From positions 20,453,509 through 20,517,508 of the forward strand of contig OZ026524.1 of NCBI GenBank assembly GCA_964019695.1: a stretch of DNA of 64,000 nt, written 5' to 3'. The translations under genes were made by a program, and so were the position numbers. The notes beneath the pieces were generated by a model that was given only the letters and a program-made list of their open reading frames with translations, did not search any database and was not told where the DNA came from. How positions within the stretch are numbered: position 1 is the stretch's first letter; each line of letters starts with the position of its first letter. The stretch is from Loripinus fragilis. Taxonomy: Eukaryota; Mollusca; Bivalvia; Lucinida; Lucinidae. Below are positions 22,826 through 33,940 of the stretch, one piece after another.

Positions 22826-23149
22826 ATAAAAACATTTCAATTAAGGAGGAAAAACTGCTCTTCTCTAGGGATAATAATGAATTATTACTTTGAAAGCACA
22901 ACTTAAATGCCATGCCAGAATTCTCGTCTACTTAAAATCTCCTATTTCAAGTCACATTCATGATTATTCTAATTTTCTCCGTTTTTCTATCTTTTCTTTC
23001 TTCTTCATATCTTATTAACTCTTTACATGCAGGATAATTGTGCACGTTTTTTGCTGTCTGCTGATATTAGCTTTTTCAAAAAAGATCTTTCTGGAATACC
23101 ATCTTGCATCAGTGTCAACAGGGTTTATACAGGCAAATATATGTTCTTA

Positions 23150-23535
23150 AAGGAAGCAAAGACTGCACCAGAGAACTGAAACTAGAGTGTGCATATTTCC
23201 TGGGCCAGACTAGCTTTAGGCTCCATCAGTGACCCTCTAATAGTTTCAAAGTTCCACAGTGAAACCCATGATCCCAAAGGACAAGAAAATAAAATCTACA
23301 CTACAGTGAAGGGCAGGGAGACGTTCTACCGCCGCCACACAGTCCCAGTCACCAGCTGTAGTGAAGTCAAATATGTTCTTAAAAGGGTATCATTTGGAAG
23401 CAAATACTGCACCAGAGAACTGAAACTTGAGTGTGCATATTTCCTGGGCCAGACAAGCTAGTTTCTGCCACTTAGGCTTCATCACTGACCCTCTAATAGT
23501 TTCAACGTTCCACAGTGAAACCTATGATCCCAAAG
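23150..23535. repeat. Direct repeat of about 130 bp with 120-bp spacer
   Basis: 23157-23278 and 23399-23537 share CTGCACCAGAGAACTGAAAC, GTGTGCATATTTCCTGGGCC, CACTGACCCTCTAATAG-type words and TTCCACAGTGAAACC. The second copy has a short insertion (TTTCTGCCAC region). It is a local tandem duplication, probably non-coding. Confidence 0.8.
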
Positions 23536-23539
23536 TCTG

Positions 23540-25287
23540 AGTAAAATTCAAGGACTTTCCTACTGTTTTCAAGGACTGAAAACTTATGAAAAATACTGAT
23601 TTACATGTTAAAATTCTACTTCGGAAATGCTAGAATCCATTACTATGAAAATTAGTATAAAATTGCAAAGTCTTTATTTGGTGCAGCATATCCCTACTGA
23701 AAAAGTTGCTGAAATTTCAGTGAAATTTCACTGAAATGTCAGTGTTTTTCACTGAAGCCCAAAATTTCATAGAAATTCCAATGAAATTTCAGTGACCCCT
23801 CTTCCAACATTAAAATTTCAGTAAAATTTCAACGATATTTCAGTGGGCACCACAATTCCTTTGAAATTTCAGTGAAATTTCAATGAACTTTATGAGGAAA
23901 TTAAAGTCTGTTGAAATTATGTTTTCTGTCAGAAGTTGATCATCACATTATATAATTATCTGAAATTTTGGAGGTCAAACACTTTTAATTGTACACGATT
24001 TGCTTTTCCAAACAAATGCTTTTATAGATATTTACAATCTGTATGTATTTAAGCAATTTATATGTGTTTATGCCATTCAATTTATCTTAATACCCGAAGC
24101 TGTTACTTATATGTCTAATATTTCTTAAAATAACATTATATATTTACTATTAATGCTAAGGGGAAATTAATCAAGATGAAGAAAGGAGGACATGCAAGAC
24201 ATACTTTGTCATTTTTTTTTAAAATAAATTTTAATTATATCAAGCAGCATCATTAGATTCCCTTAAGCATGCATCATTACTATAAAACAGTAACATTAAA
24301 ATCACTGAATTTTCTGTAATGTTTCAGTGAAATTTCGATTAAATTCCACTGAAATATCACTGAAATTTCAGTGAAATTTCATGTCATGTGACTTGATGAT
24401 GTCATGACCACATGGATGATGGAAAAAACATGTCTGCCAGAAATGGAGGGATTTTAAAGTCTCTGTTAAAATTAGTTGTGTGGCAGTTTCTAGATGACAA
24501 ACATTAAAGTAAGTTAGCTGCCATAGTGACTATAGTTTCAAATGTTTTCATAGTAAATTGTTATTAGAGTTGATGTTTTTTCTAAAGAAAATGTAAGACA
24601 ATGTTTTGAAATGGGTGGGGTAACAGGTAGGCATTTGACAATGAGAAAATGGCACAGCTTATTGTAAAGGTTTACATTCATAAGACATAATTATGGACAT
24701 AGTTTACAAATGCAATTATTGTATCTGAGTTTTTGCAATAAATGTTGTTTATTTTTCATTGCAAATAGTTCTTGCTTATTTTTTTTTGTCATTAGGATCC
24801 TGGGGATTATGAATTATTTCAGTGATATTTCACTGACATTTCACTGAAATATCCGTGAACAAATTCTCCAACATTTCAGTGATATATCACTGAAATTTCA
24901 GTGAAATAATTCTCCAACATTTCAGTGAAATGTCACTGAAATTTCAGTGAAATATCACAAAAATTTCAGTGAAATGTCACTGAAATTTCAGTGAGAGTTC
25001 ACTGAAATTCGCTGAAATGCTGGAGAATTATTTCACTGATATTTCTGTGAAATTTCTGTGATATTTCACTGAAATTTCAGTGACTATTTTCAGTAGGGAT
25101 GCTGCACCAAATAAAGGCACTGCAATTTTATACTGATTTATATCGCCAAAACAGTGTTGAATCCTCCTGTAAATGGTAAATTTCAAGGACTTTACAAGGC
25201 CTTTGAGTTTTTTTCAAGTACCTTTCAAGGCATATTTAATTTTCAAGGACTTTTCAAGACAGTCATTTTCAAGCCTGTGCAAACCCT
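23540..25287. mobile_element. TTCAAGGACTT-type MITE, copy 2, split by another element
   Basis: 23540-23691 and 25101-25287 match the two halves of the MITE at 4835-5225. The GCAGCATATGCTGC centre of its palindrome is interrupted by the element at 23692-25098. The copy at 4835-5225 therefore serves as the empty site. Confidence 0.85.
23692..25098. mobile_element. 1.4-kb element made of TTTCAGTGAAA palindromes, AT target duplication
   Basis: The termini are inverted CCCTACTGAAAA and TTTTCAGTAGGG. By comparison with the uninterrupted MITE, insertion duplicated AT, or nothing if the TIR starts at T. Both ends (23700-23890 and 24815-25090) and an inner cluster (24310-24395) are arrays of ATTTCAGTGAAA/TTTCACTGAAAT, each word itself palindromic. 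The AT-rich interior has no gene. A 2-bp AT duplication is known for ISL2EU-type elements, but with no transposase this is only a possibility. Confidence 0.8.
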
Positions 25288-25677
25288 GGTCAAGCAGTTT
25301 AGCTCATGATAATATAAGATCTAATGTCCTGTCTCCAAACTGTTTGCAAAAAAGTTGCCACTAGTGAATTCCACTTAAAAGAGACACCAAAAATAATCTG
25401 TACTTGATGGTGGTAGAATACATAGTGTGCAAGTGAGAGACTGCTCATGTGTGCTTTCAGGTCCTCATCTATGACTTCTGCGTGATCATGGGTGAAAATT
25501 CAAAATTTCCAAACTCTTGAGCTTTTGAAACTCCAATCTTAAAACTTGCAATATTTAATATGCACAATTTCAATGTCTTCAGGCAGAAAATAAATCAGAA
25601 AAGCTATTATAATCTCCCTAATTCAGCATTTTGAAGGTCAACCTCAAAATGCTGAATTCAGGAATTTTGTTTTGTTT

Positions 25678-25965
25678 GGTTTGACGCTTAACGTCCCAGT
25701 CAACAGCTATGGTCATGTCGGTATGGTCAGTTCACCTAACCACACTTTTTTCCTAAGCAGTTAACCAATACTTTGTGCACATGCTTTCCCTTGTAACTGA
25801 CAAAACCCTTCTTGAATCAGCAGAGGGAAGTGAATGGCCATATAAATTATTTCATGATTAATCTCCACGAAAGTATGAGACAGGGCCGGGATCGCACTCG
25901 CGACCCCTGGATCTGCAGTCGAACACGTATCTGTAGTCAGACACGTTACCAACTGCGCTACAGAA
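25678..25965 (-). mobile_element. tRNA-derived SINE, family 2
   Basis: On the minus strand the head is TAGCGCAGTTGGTAACGTGT (A box) and GGGGTCGCGAGTGCGATCCC (B box). The tail ends in the module ACGTCCCAGTCAACAGC at 25690. It matches the copies at 7030 and 54360. 25290-25677 has no supported feature. Confidence 0.88.
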
Positions 25966-26139
25966 TAATCTTGAAAGCTTTCACTCATGCATGATGCTAT
26001 CAGAGCCATGAGAAAACTTGTTTTTGTTGGCACAAACCAGCATGCTCAGCTACAGAGACTAGTTAGAATCTTCAAAGTTTGGATGATAATCCAGCAGGTA
26101 TTACTTAGCTCCATCATGACAATGGTACTGTACTGACTA

Positions 26140-26298
26140 ACCCTTAAAGCGCCAACCGTGAAAAAAGTCGTCTGCTGAAATAATTAAGAAGCCTCTATGG
26201 CAAACAGTGTGGTAATGCTAGGCAATTATTTGCAGTAGACAAATTCAGCAGACAACATTTTCAAATGCATTTTTTTTCTTGGCACTTTAAGGGTTAAA
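26140..26298. mobile_element. MITE with TTAACCCTTAAAG termini
   Basis: TAACCCTTAAAGCGCCAA at the left and inverted TTGGCACTTTAAGGGTTA at the right, with inner inverted GTCTGCTGAA and TTCAGCAGAC. Confidence 0.75.
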
Positions 26299-26346
26299 CG
26301 ATGAAATGATGTAATAATATAACCGTCTATCATGAGTGTGAGGGTT

Positions 26347-26887
26347 CAGGGGACAAAAATATTTCAATATTGTATTTGTCCTGCAGGACAAGTGACTTAC
26401 AGTTTTCACTCGCAAAAACATGCACTTGTACTTAAAAACTGTATGCAATAAAGAACATTATGCCCAGGTTACACATTCACCAACTGGATGCCGAATTAGC
26501 CACGGATACAATCCGGCATCATTCGTGGCAATCCGTATTGGTCCGTAGCTTTCCGTACTGCATCCGTAATCATACATAGTAGTACTTAATCATACGTAGA
26601 TAATGCATCCGTATCCGACTACAGAAATTGGCATTTCCTAGGTGATCCGTGAATGTGTGACCTGGGCATAAGGGAGTAAAATAGACTTATAAAGTTCCTT
26701 ATATCACAGTTATCACGACTAAAAATACCCAGTCTATTTCATAACTGTATTCCATATACTGACAAAAAGATTTTACAGTCAAAACTGAAATTTTAGCACT
26801 TTCAGACGAGTGCTATGGGAAAAATTACTTGTCCTTTCTAGATTTCACTCGTAATTACGAGAGGACAAATGGAATTATTGTCCCCTG
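26347..26887. mobile_element. CAGGGGACAA-ended DNA transposon (non-autonomous), GGGTT duplication
   Basis: The inverted ends are CAGGGGACAAAAAT and ATTATTGTCCCCTG, extended by inverted TTTGTCCT and AGGACAAA. The direct repeat GGGTT flanks it (26342-26346 and 26888-26892). It contains a nested element at 26458-26671. Non-coding. Confidence 0.8.
26458..26671. mobile_element. Nested MITE, TATGCCCAGG termini, rich in ATCCGT
   Basis: The ends are TATGCCCAGGTTACACATTC and inverted GAATGTGTGACCTGGGCATA, fitting a TA duplication. The interior repeats the word ATCCG(T). It lies inside the CAGGGGACAA element, so it is the younger insertion. Confidence 0.85.
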
Positions 26888-27334
26888 GGGTTGGATAGAA
26901 ATATCCTTCCCAAGGATCACTGTTTGGCATCACGAGGCTTGCCAAGTGGTGACAAACGGTGATCGCGAGGGACAGGTTTTTCTTTCCCACCCTCACACAA
27001 ATAATGGATTCTTTTTCTTGCTCACCATTAAAAAAACAACACATTTTTTAAATCAATAATTTCTGAATATGCTGAGATGTGACATTACATGATGATGTCA
27101 CTTTAGCATAACAAAGACACCACTTGTCTTTCAACATGCAGCTGTTTGTTTTTTATCTTTCCCATGGGTTGGTATGAGGTATACAAGATAGAAATTTCTC
27201 ATATTGGTAAAAATAGTGGAAACCCCTATCTGGTGTACAAAAAACCATGGTACAAACCAGACTGCATACCTGCTCAATCTGATCTGTACCATAACAAACA
27301 CAATTCTTCTAAAATCATTCTTCCTTGAGTACAG

Positions 27335-27715
27335 TTGCTCAGTGGTCAAGTGTATGGCTCATGAATGAGTGGTCACTGGCCATGGGTTCGAGCTGTGAAG
27401 CATTCTTGAGTAAGACACTATCCTTTACTTTAAGTACTGGTTCAACCAAGCAAACATCCCAACATGACTGATGGGAGCGCAGTGGCTCAGTGGTTAGAGT
27501 GCTTGACTCAAGACCGAGCCTCACCGGTGTCACTGCGTTGTGTCCTTAAGCAAGAACATTAAGCCTAACTTAGTACTGGTTCAACCCAGGAAGACCCGTC
27601 CCTATATAACTGAAAGATTGTTGATGGGACGTAAAGAATCAAATCAAACAAACAAAAACCAACATGACTGATAAATTGATGACAGGGACTTAAAGAATCA
27701 ACTCAAACAAACATT
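27335..27715 (+). mobile_element. Older family 1 SINE, split by a younger SINE
   Basis: 27335-27458 has the tRNA-like head (TTGCTCAGTGGTCAAGTGTA, GGGTTCGAGCT) and body; 27673-27715 has the tail (GGGACTTAAAGAATCAACTC). The younger SINE sits between. Confidence 0.8.
27473..27658 (+). mobile_element. tRNA-derived SINE, family 1, with 14-bp target duplication
   Basis: The head starts GGGAGCGCAGTGGCTCAGTG (A box). The B box is partly lost by a small deletion before CCTCACCGGTGTC. The body has TTGTGTCCTTAAGCAAG and TACTGGTTCAACCCAGG, and the tail GGGACGTAAAGAATC plus an A/C-rich end. CCAACATGACTGAT flanks it directly (27459-27472, 27659-27672), the mark of LINE-mediated insertion. Confidence 0.93.
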
Positions 27716-28139
27716 TTGTCTTTCTCTGCCAGGCGCCAAAAATCCATTCTGTTATCTCTGTAGAGAGTACATGCAAAAATGATGCATTGCACTGAAAAGG
27801 CTTCTGAAGCATGCAAACTTCCGGTTTAATCTCATCCAAAGCATGAAAAGTGCAAATGTGTGGCTTCTTAATGACATCAATCAAAGTGCTGCTATCTGCA
27901 TCTAAAAAGAGGATTTTATTCACCAGTAATTTGTATTCACTGCTCCCCCACCTACTGGGCTGGGCGGGGATAGTGACTTGTTACTTTTCAGAGCCATGGT
28001 ATAAGCCCCGCCCTGTGGGGACACGCTGATGGTAACAACCCTGCTCTTAGCCCCGCCCTACAAAACAGAAAATCTCACCTTGGTAAGAGTCATTATGTTA
28101 TAACCCCTCTTATGCAGGGACAATCAAAAAGTAATACCC

Positions 28140-28290
28140 CTGCACTGAAATATCAACTGCTCATAAAAACTAAAGTACCGACAAATAAAGAAGTTTCTAG
28201 CTTAAAGTCTGTCAGATGTTGTATTTATTATACTCATCTTAAAATGCAAACAATTGTTGGCATTACAACATTTATGAGCAGGATAAAGGG
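28140..28290. mobile_element. MITE ending in AACATTTATGAGCAGGATAAA, copy 3
   Basis: It has ATCAACTGCTCATAAAAACT, GTCAGATGTTG, CAACAATTGTTGGCAT and the inverted end CATTTATGAGCAGG. It abuts the large element that starts at 28295. Confidence 0.75.
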
Positions 28291-29325
28291 ATGTGCATTA
28301 AGGGGCTTTTTTGGCCCCCTCTTATAAAGCCAAAAACTTGAAAATTGCTTTTCACCTATTTTTTTTAATTGGTTTATTAGAAGAATAACTGAAGTGTAAA
28401 ATTTCGGCAATCATTTAAATTCTACCATTGCTATGGTATCAAAAATGGCCTACAAATTAGGCTTAAAACAGAGAAATTGCCATTTTGGACCAAAGGGGCT
28501 CTTGCATGGTATGGGAAATTAACATGGGAGTCTGCCCACGCTTGGATTTTGAAAATATTATGTTATTTAATTGTCTGGGATATAACTTTAATATTTATGG
28601 TGCGTTTGAGTTTTTATGCAATTCCATTGCTAATTTATGATGTCATGAATGATATCACTATAATACCTTAGGGTACCCAGTTATAATCATTTCTAAAGTA
28701 ATTGACATATCATGTAACGGGCGGAGAAATGTTTTAATAAATAGCTATATCATTGATAAGTTCGCTGTTACTTAAAATGGCTTTGTATGTATTAGGACAT
28801 TTGGTGGGCATTCATTTTTATAGCATGGTGCCCCAATTTTCGACTATATATTTTGTATTCAGTCAAATTTGGAATTAACATTTTAACAGGTTGCGGTCTT
28901 TGTCAAGATACTATTTCAACATATAAACTATCCATATATGTTAAGAATATGTAGACCAAATTTCATGAAATTCAAGGACCGGTAACATATTTTTAACTTG
29001 ATGTAAACACATGGCCCTAAGTCATCGAAATGTAAAAAATACAATAATTATGTTTCAGTGTAAAACATTCTTGAATACTTGCTTAGTTTGAATCATCATT
29101 CTAGTACGTTTATTGGTAGAAGTTGATATGTTCAGTGTTTTCCCCTATTATGGATTGGAAAAAGAAAAAAAATCTTCTTTGATATTAAGTGCCACGATTC
29201 TTATTTCATGAAGTGCTTACACAATAATATTAGCCAAAATGATACAATATGTTGACACCTGTACTTAACGCATCTAGTTTCTAACATTAAAACCACATCT
29301 AGCCAATGTTACAATATGTAACATT

Positions 29326-29405
29326 ATTAAGAATTTTAATTCATACTGAAGAGAAACCTTATGACAAGTCAGTTCATACAGGAGAAGAACCTTATATCTA
29401 TGGTT
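29326..29405 (+). pseudogene. C2H2 zinc-finger relic
   Basis: One frame reads IHTEEKPYDKSVHTGEEPY. HTGEKPY is the linker between C2H2 fingers, and here two linkers stand almost side by side with the finger (both Cys and His pairs) deleted. It is a fragment of a decayed multi-finger gene or retrocopy. Confidence 0.65.
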
Positions 29406-30350
29406 TTATAATTGTAAGACTCATTAATAAACCTGCTTCACAAAAAATAACCCCCTGTCAAACCTATTGGTTAAAACTAACCATTTTGGTCACAGATAAC
29501 TCTTGGCTTCAAAGGTATTGATAATTTAATGCTTAAATCTTCTCTGTTCATTCTGTTTTGTGAAACTGATGCTGATTTCCATCAAATAGCAACATTTATA
29601 CTTTAGCTGGCTGTATTTCCTAGGCATACAGTTTTGTTTCTGGACCTCACTTATTCATGTAGAACACTGTTTTATGATACCTTTGATAAGTCTCTGTTAC
29701 GCGTCATCCTGGTCACAGCACCAAAATGTGGTTCCTCTAGTTTAGTTGGGATGTAAAGGAAATATTAAATCTTCTTGTTTTCACATGTTTATTGTTAGTA
29801 TATTTTGTTTCTTAAACAATATCATGCAGGACTTGAGGAAGTGATACACATTGTCTTGGCCCCATAGTTCCATGACACAGGGCCATGACCTTCAGCATTT
29901 CTGACCATTGAATCATTTAAAATTGTCTAAACATGTCTTTCTTTAAGAAAAGTGGAAGTAGATTAAAAAACAACCTCCTTATGTCGAGTAATTGATTCAT
30001 TTGAACTAAATAATTAATTTTGCTAAAACTGACCAAATCCCATAAGAGGTAGGAAATGACAAAGTTACCGGTTTTGGATTTTCATGATATTTGGCTCAGA
30101 TCAGCAGTATATACATGGCATGTTTTTGTGATAATATGATATCTTGACAAAGACTAGAACATATCAATCTTTTGAATTGAATGTTGAATGTTTTGTAAAT
30201 TTTTGAAAAAAAAATATTGAAATTTTACATCACTTCTTCTGAAAACGTAAACCATAAATTATCCGAATGGTTTCGTGGTATTAAAATAATGTCTATGGTA
30301 TTTTGGATTCAATCTAGATGACAAAACATAGAAATAAACAAAACTATAGA

Positions 30351-30446
30351 TTTAGGACATGGAAATTAAGAGACAGGTACCACCTCAAAGGTGGAGTACG
30401 TCAGGGTTGCTTCCTAAGCCTTATTCTTAACTATCTAATTCGATAA
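30351..30446 (+). pseudogene. LINE-type reverse transcriptase relic
   Basis: The frame reads RYHLKGGVRQGCFLSLILN then YLIR and a stop. (K)GVRQGC-LSP-LFN is the conserved block of non-LTR reverse transcriptases. Only this block is recognisable. Confidence 0.7.
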
Positions 30447-30867
30447 ATACATTTTCATAGTTCGTATATAATGAGTTATTAATATGCAAATTTTGAAGAA
30501 AATCCATGCGTGGGCACAGATGAAAGTACCCCTTTAAGGCTTTTGAAGACTGAATTTTAAGAAATAGATTTCAGCACACCTAAATACCAAAAACTCCTTT
30601 TAATATTTTATGTGCCATGGTAATTGTCACCTTCTGTTGAAATATTGAGGTATTTGCTTGTGCTCTATGTTAATTTCTCTGTCAAACCTCTCAATTTTGC
30701 TTCAAAATGATCAATTTCCTATTTTCAGCCTATTTTGGCGACCATTTTTGTTACGGTAGCAACAGTAAAAGTCAAAGTAATTTGAGACTTTTACACTTCG
30801 GTTATTGTTCTAATATACTAATAAGAACAAATTGGTGAAAAACAATTTTTATGTTTATTCTCATATC

Positions 30868-30920
30868 AGGCTATCGGAGGCTGTACCTATGCGACCGTTT
30901 TTTCGAGCAAAAATGGCGGA
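30868..30920 (+). promoter_or_regulatory. Conserved 53-bp core of the large element, left copy
   Basis: It runs from AGGCTATCGGAGGCTGTACC to GAGCAAAAATGGCGGA. Its inverted partner is at 38849-38901. It ends in AAAATGGCGG, a YY1-like site that is also a possible ATG. Flanking DNA is poorly conserved between the two sides. Promoter function is a guess. Confidence 0.45.
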
Positions 30921-31699
30921 CGTTGTAGGATACACGACACCATAGGGAGAAATTTGCAAGGTAAATACCTATTTTGTCTATTTGTTTTAACAGATTGAAT
31001 GCGCATTCCTCTTCCAATATAGAATTTTTCTTTAAATGTTTCTTGATTTCCGTTCATACATGTTTAATTTGCTGTTATGAATAAAAATGCTGCTGAAACG
31101 GCTGTTGCTCAGTAAGATTTGCCTGGGTTTGGGCCATTGAATTCACATTTTTGTCAAGATAAAATGGTTTTTATTTCATATTTTCTTCATGTTTAACCCG
31201 TGACATGAAAAGAAAAGTAAATATATCCCAAACCTATTGCTATTTCTCAACTTAACCCCAGTTTTATGGCCATTTACAGACTGTACGCACACCAAAAGTT
31301 CCACTTACGGGGCATATAAACTGTAGCGTTTTTCGAGTTGAGGTGGATGGGTATTTCGAGTTATGCAACGCTTCTGGATGAGTATTTTGAGCATAATTTC
31401 TGTACGGGTAGTTCGAGTAGCAAAGCCTTTGTGATTCTGAGTCATACCTTGTCTATCTAGAGAGGCAGTCAGACAGAATGACAAACAAACAAACAGCAAA
31501 CTACGCTACATCTACTGCTTTTAAGCAGAATCAGGGCAATTTACTGACAAGATAGTTCACTAACAGAATGGATATCAGTTCACTGACAAATTCTATATTG
31601 TAATGGACCTCGGAGAGTCTTAATGAAGGATTGCCCATAAAAATGACCAGAGAAAAGTTTCAAAGAAAATGAAATTTTTTCTATGAAAAAGATAGTAGC

Positions 31700-31925
31700 T
31701 TTAACCCTCGAATTATCTACAAAAGCCGTTTTAACAATTGAAAAATACGGGTTGAAAACTCTGTTTTTGCTATTCAACATATAGAAAATAGAAAAAGTTT
31801 TACTGAAGTGCTTTCCCCCCTGTGACCAAACTAATCCTTTTGCATACATTTGTAGTTTTACATTACATGCATCATATAAAAATGGCATGATGGGTCACGA
31901 GAGGGGGGGGGGGGGGGGGGGAAAA
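31700..31925. repeat. Element related to 55135-55272, ending in a 19-G run
   Basis: It shares AACTAATCCTTTTGCA and the preceding CCCCCC with the inside of the transposon at 54853-56203. 31903-31921 is a run of 19 G. Confidence 0.5.
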
Positions 31926-32925
31926 CGCTGTCAAAATGCTCAAAAACACTTTATGATAAAAGCTTATTAGAAACTTATTTTGTACAAACCTGTAGGTAAA
32001 TATTAATTTACAATGGCATGTATCAGGGCTTTAGCTATGAGTGCGTACCATGTAATTAATTGTCTCATTTCTAAACCAAAACATATGGTGTGGGTACTCA
32101 AAAGAACCGTCACAATGAGACGGTTCTTTTAAGCACCGAAATAAAGCCTAAATCTGATGTGTAAGAAAATATTAACAATTTTACGCTCAAAAACTATGTT
32201 TATCTAGACTATGATTTATACAGTATGCAGATATTATACGCTTCAGTGCACAAGTTAAACTTGAAACATTACAGGTAATAGCCAAAAGTCATTGACAGCA
32301 CTCTTCTTTATATGAAACAATGAAATCTTCTCAACCCGAATTTTATGCAAACACACCACTTTTGTTTCAAGTTTTATGCTGCAAACATAATATTTACATG
32401 TATTTATGTGAATACTCGACAAAACTTTGACTTTCTGTGAAATAAAATTTGGTCACAAAATATACCCCAACCCCCTAAACCCTAAAGTTTTGGCATAATT
32501 ATGCAATATTTTCAGAATATTTTTATTTTGCTGGGTGCACTAAATGTAACGGTTTGATTTAAGCACAAAAATATAGTTGTCAGTTATGCATTATCCTAGC
32601 CTAAAGGCTGTCAAAATTTGGGCAGATTGAATAGGAAACTGTCCCAGGTCCTTTATGGAAGTTCCCAATTCTTATTCATTTATTAATTATATAATAAACA
32701 AAGGCCCAATATAAAGCCAACTAAGACACATATTAGCTATTGTACCTCGACTTTATTGGACTTACACATGGCGTTTGTCTATAAAGCCGCAATTCCATTG
32801 TCTTTGCAAAAATATGTTTATATCACCAAACAGAAAAACATAACTCATTGAAGGTATGATGGGAAAATATGGTATACCTACAATCAATCTGCTTTGGTAT
32901 TTAAACAGAATGCTTGTCATCGTTG

Positions 32926-33780
32926 ACAAACTACATCTAAAATAAGATATTTATCTAGCTATAGGATGACATCAGTCTATCTCCATGAATCCTTCAAATG
33001 TTTGCCTATTATTAATTAATCAGGTAAACAAAAAAAGCATTTTTTTTAAATTAACAACTGATCTCGGTGCTTAGAAATGTTGAAGAAGGCTAGTCCTAAC
33101 TCTTTATGTTAGTCACACATTGTTGATGATCCTGTAGTTAAACGCAACAGTAAAATATTCTCTAATTGTCAGGGAAAATGTTCTGTTAATCTTCTACACT
33201 GGCAACGATCACATTCAATCATTATTCTAACTAAAGTATATCTACTTTTTACACCAAAATCTAGCCTGGCTCCCAGCTGCCAAGTATTTGTTTAGTAAAA
33301 CATGCATATCTTTACATATATATATAAGCGCTCAATCTTCAAATGGCTGAGTTTATGTAGCACAAGGAGAGAAGTAACGTATTTATTACAAGAAAAACAG
33401 ATTAGGTTATAGGACATGATATATATTGGCAAATATGGAACATATGATGGGAGTCTGATTCTACATCAAGCATCCATTAATATTTAAACTAATCATCAAT
33501 TATTTTCCAGCCATATGTCATTGAGCATAATGCAAATGTGTTGATGAACTGTCTTCAAAGGTTTCAAGGAACTGGCTTCAATTCTGACATCAAATTTTCA
33601 AGTAGTGTCTGAGACTTACAATCTGCTTTTTTAATTTAGAAGCTAAATATTTCAAATTCAAGTCACAATAGTTTCATTCCTGAAAAGGTTTGACTTCATA
33701 AAGAGTTAGGACTAGCTTTCTATAACATTTCTTGGCACGTTGTACGAAAATAGATAAATATCTTATTTTAGATGCAGTTT
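32926..33780. repeat. Nested inverted repeat
   Basis: CTAAAATAAGATATTTATCT (32937) and GCTAGTCCTAACTCTTTATG (33090) recur inverted at 33700-33720 and 33752-33775 in mirror order. About 20-30 bp are conserved in each block. The interior is AT-rich without coding signal; the surrounding 31.9-35.9 kb is otherwise AT-rich and featureless. Confidence 0.6.
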
Positions 33781-33885
33781 TTTAGAGGCAGGTGTTTTAT
33801 ACAACTACCCCATGTTTTACAATTAAAACAAAATTGTGACATTTAAAAAAGTATCCAGATTATATATTCAATCTTTCTAAACTGC

Positions 33886-33940
33886 TTTGATACTTGTTTA
33901 AACCCCAAACAGCTCGTTTGGGGTTTAAACAAGTATCAAA
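33886..33940. repeat. Perfect hairpin, 25-bp arms and 5-bp loop
   Basis: TTTGATACTTGTTTAAACCC plus CAAAC pairs exactly with 33916-33940. Confidence 0.9.

Larger units (their letters stand above)
28320..30860. other. Probable insertion within the left end of the large element
   Basis: This DNA has no counterpart between the terminus and core on the right side. It contains a C2H2 zinc-finger relic (29326-29405) and a reverse-transcriptase relic (30351-30446) but no intact gene. Clean termini or a duplication were not found. Confidence 0.45.

Noticed and set aside
27950..28090. GC-rich patch with repeated AGCCCCGCCC as a promoter
   Set aside because: It resembles Sp1 sites, but no downstream gene or first exon is seen.
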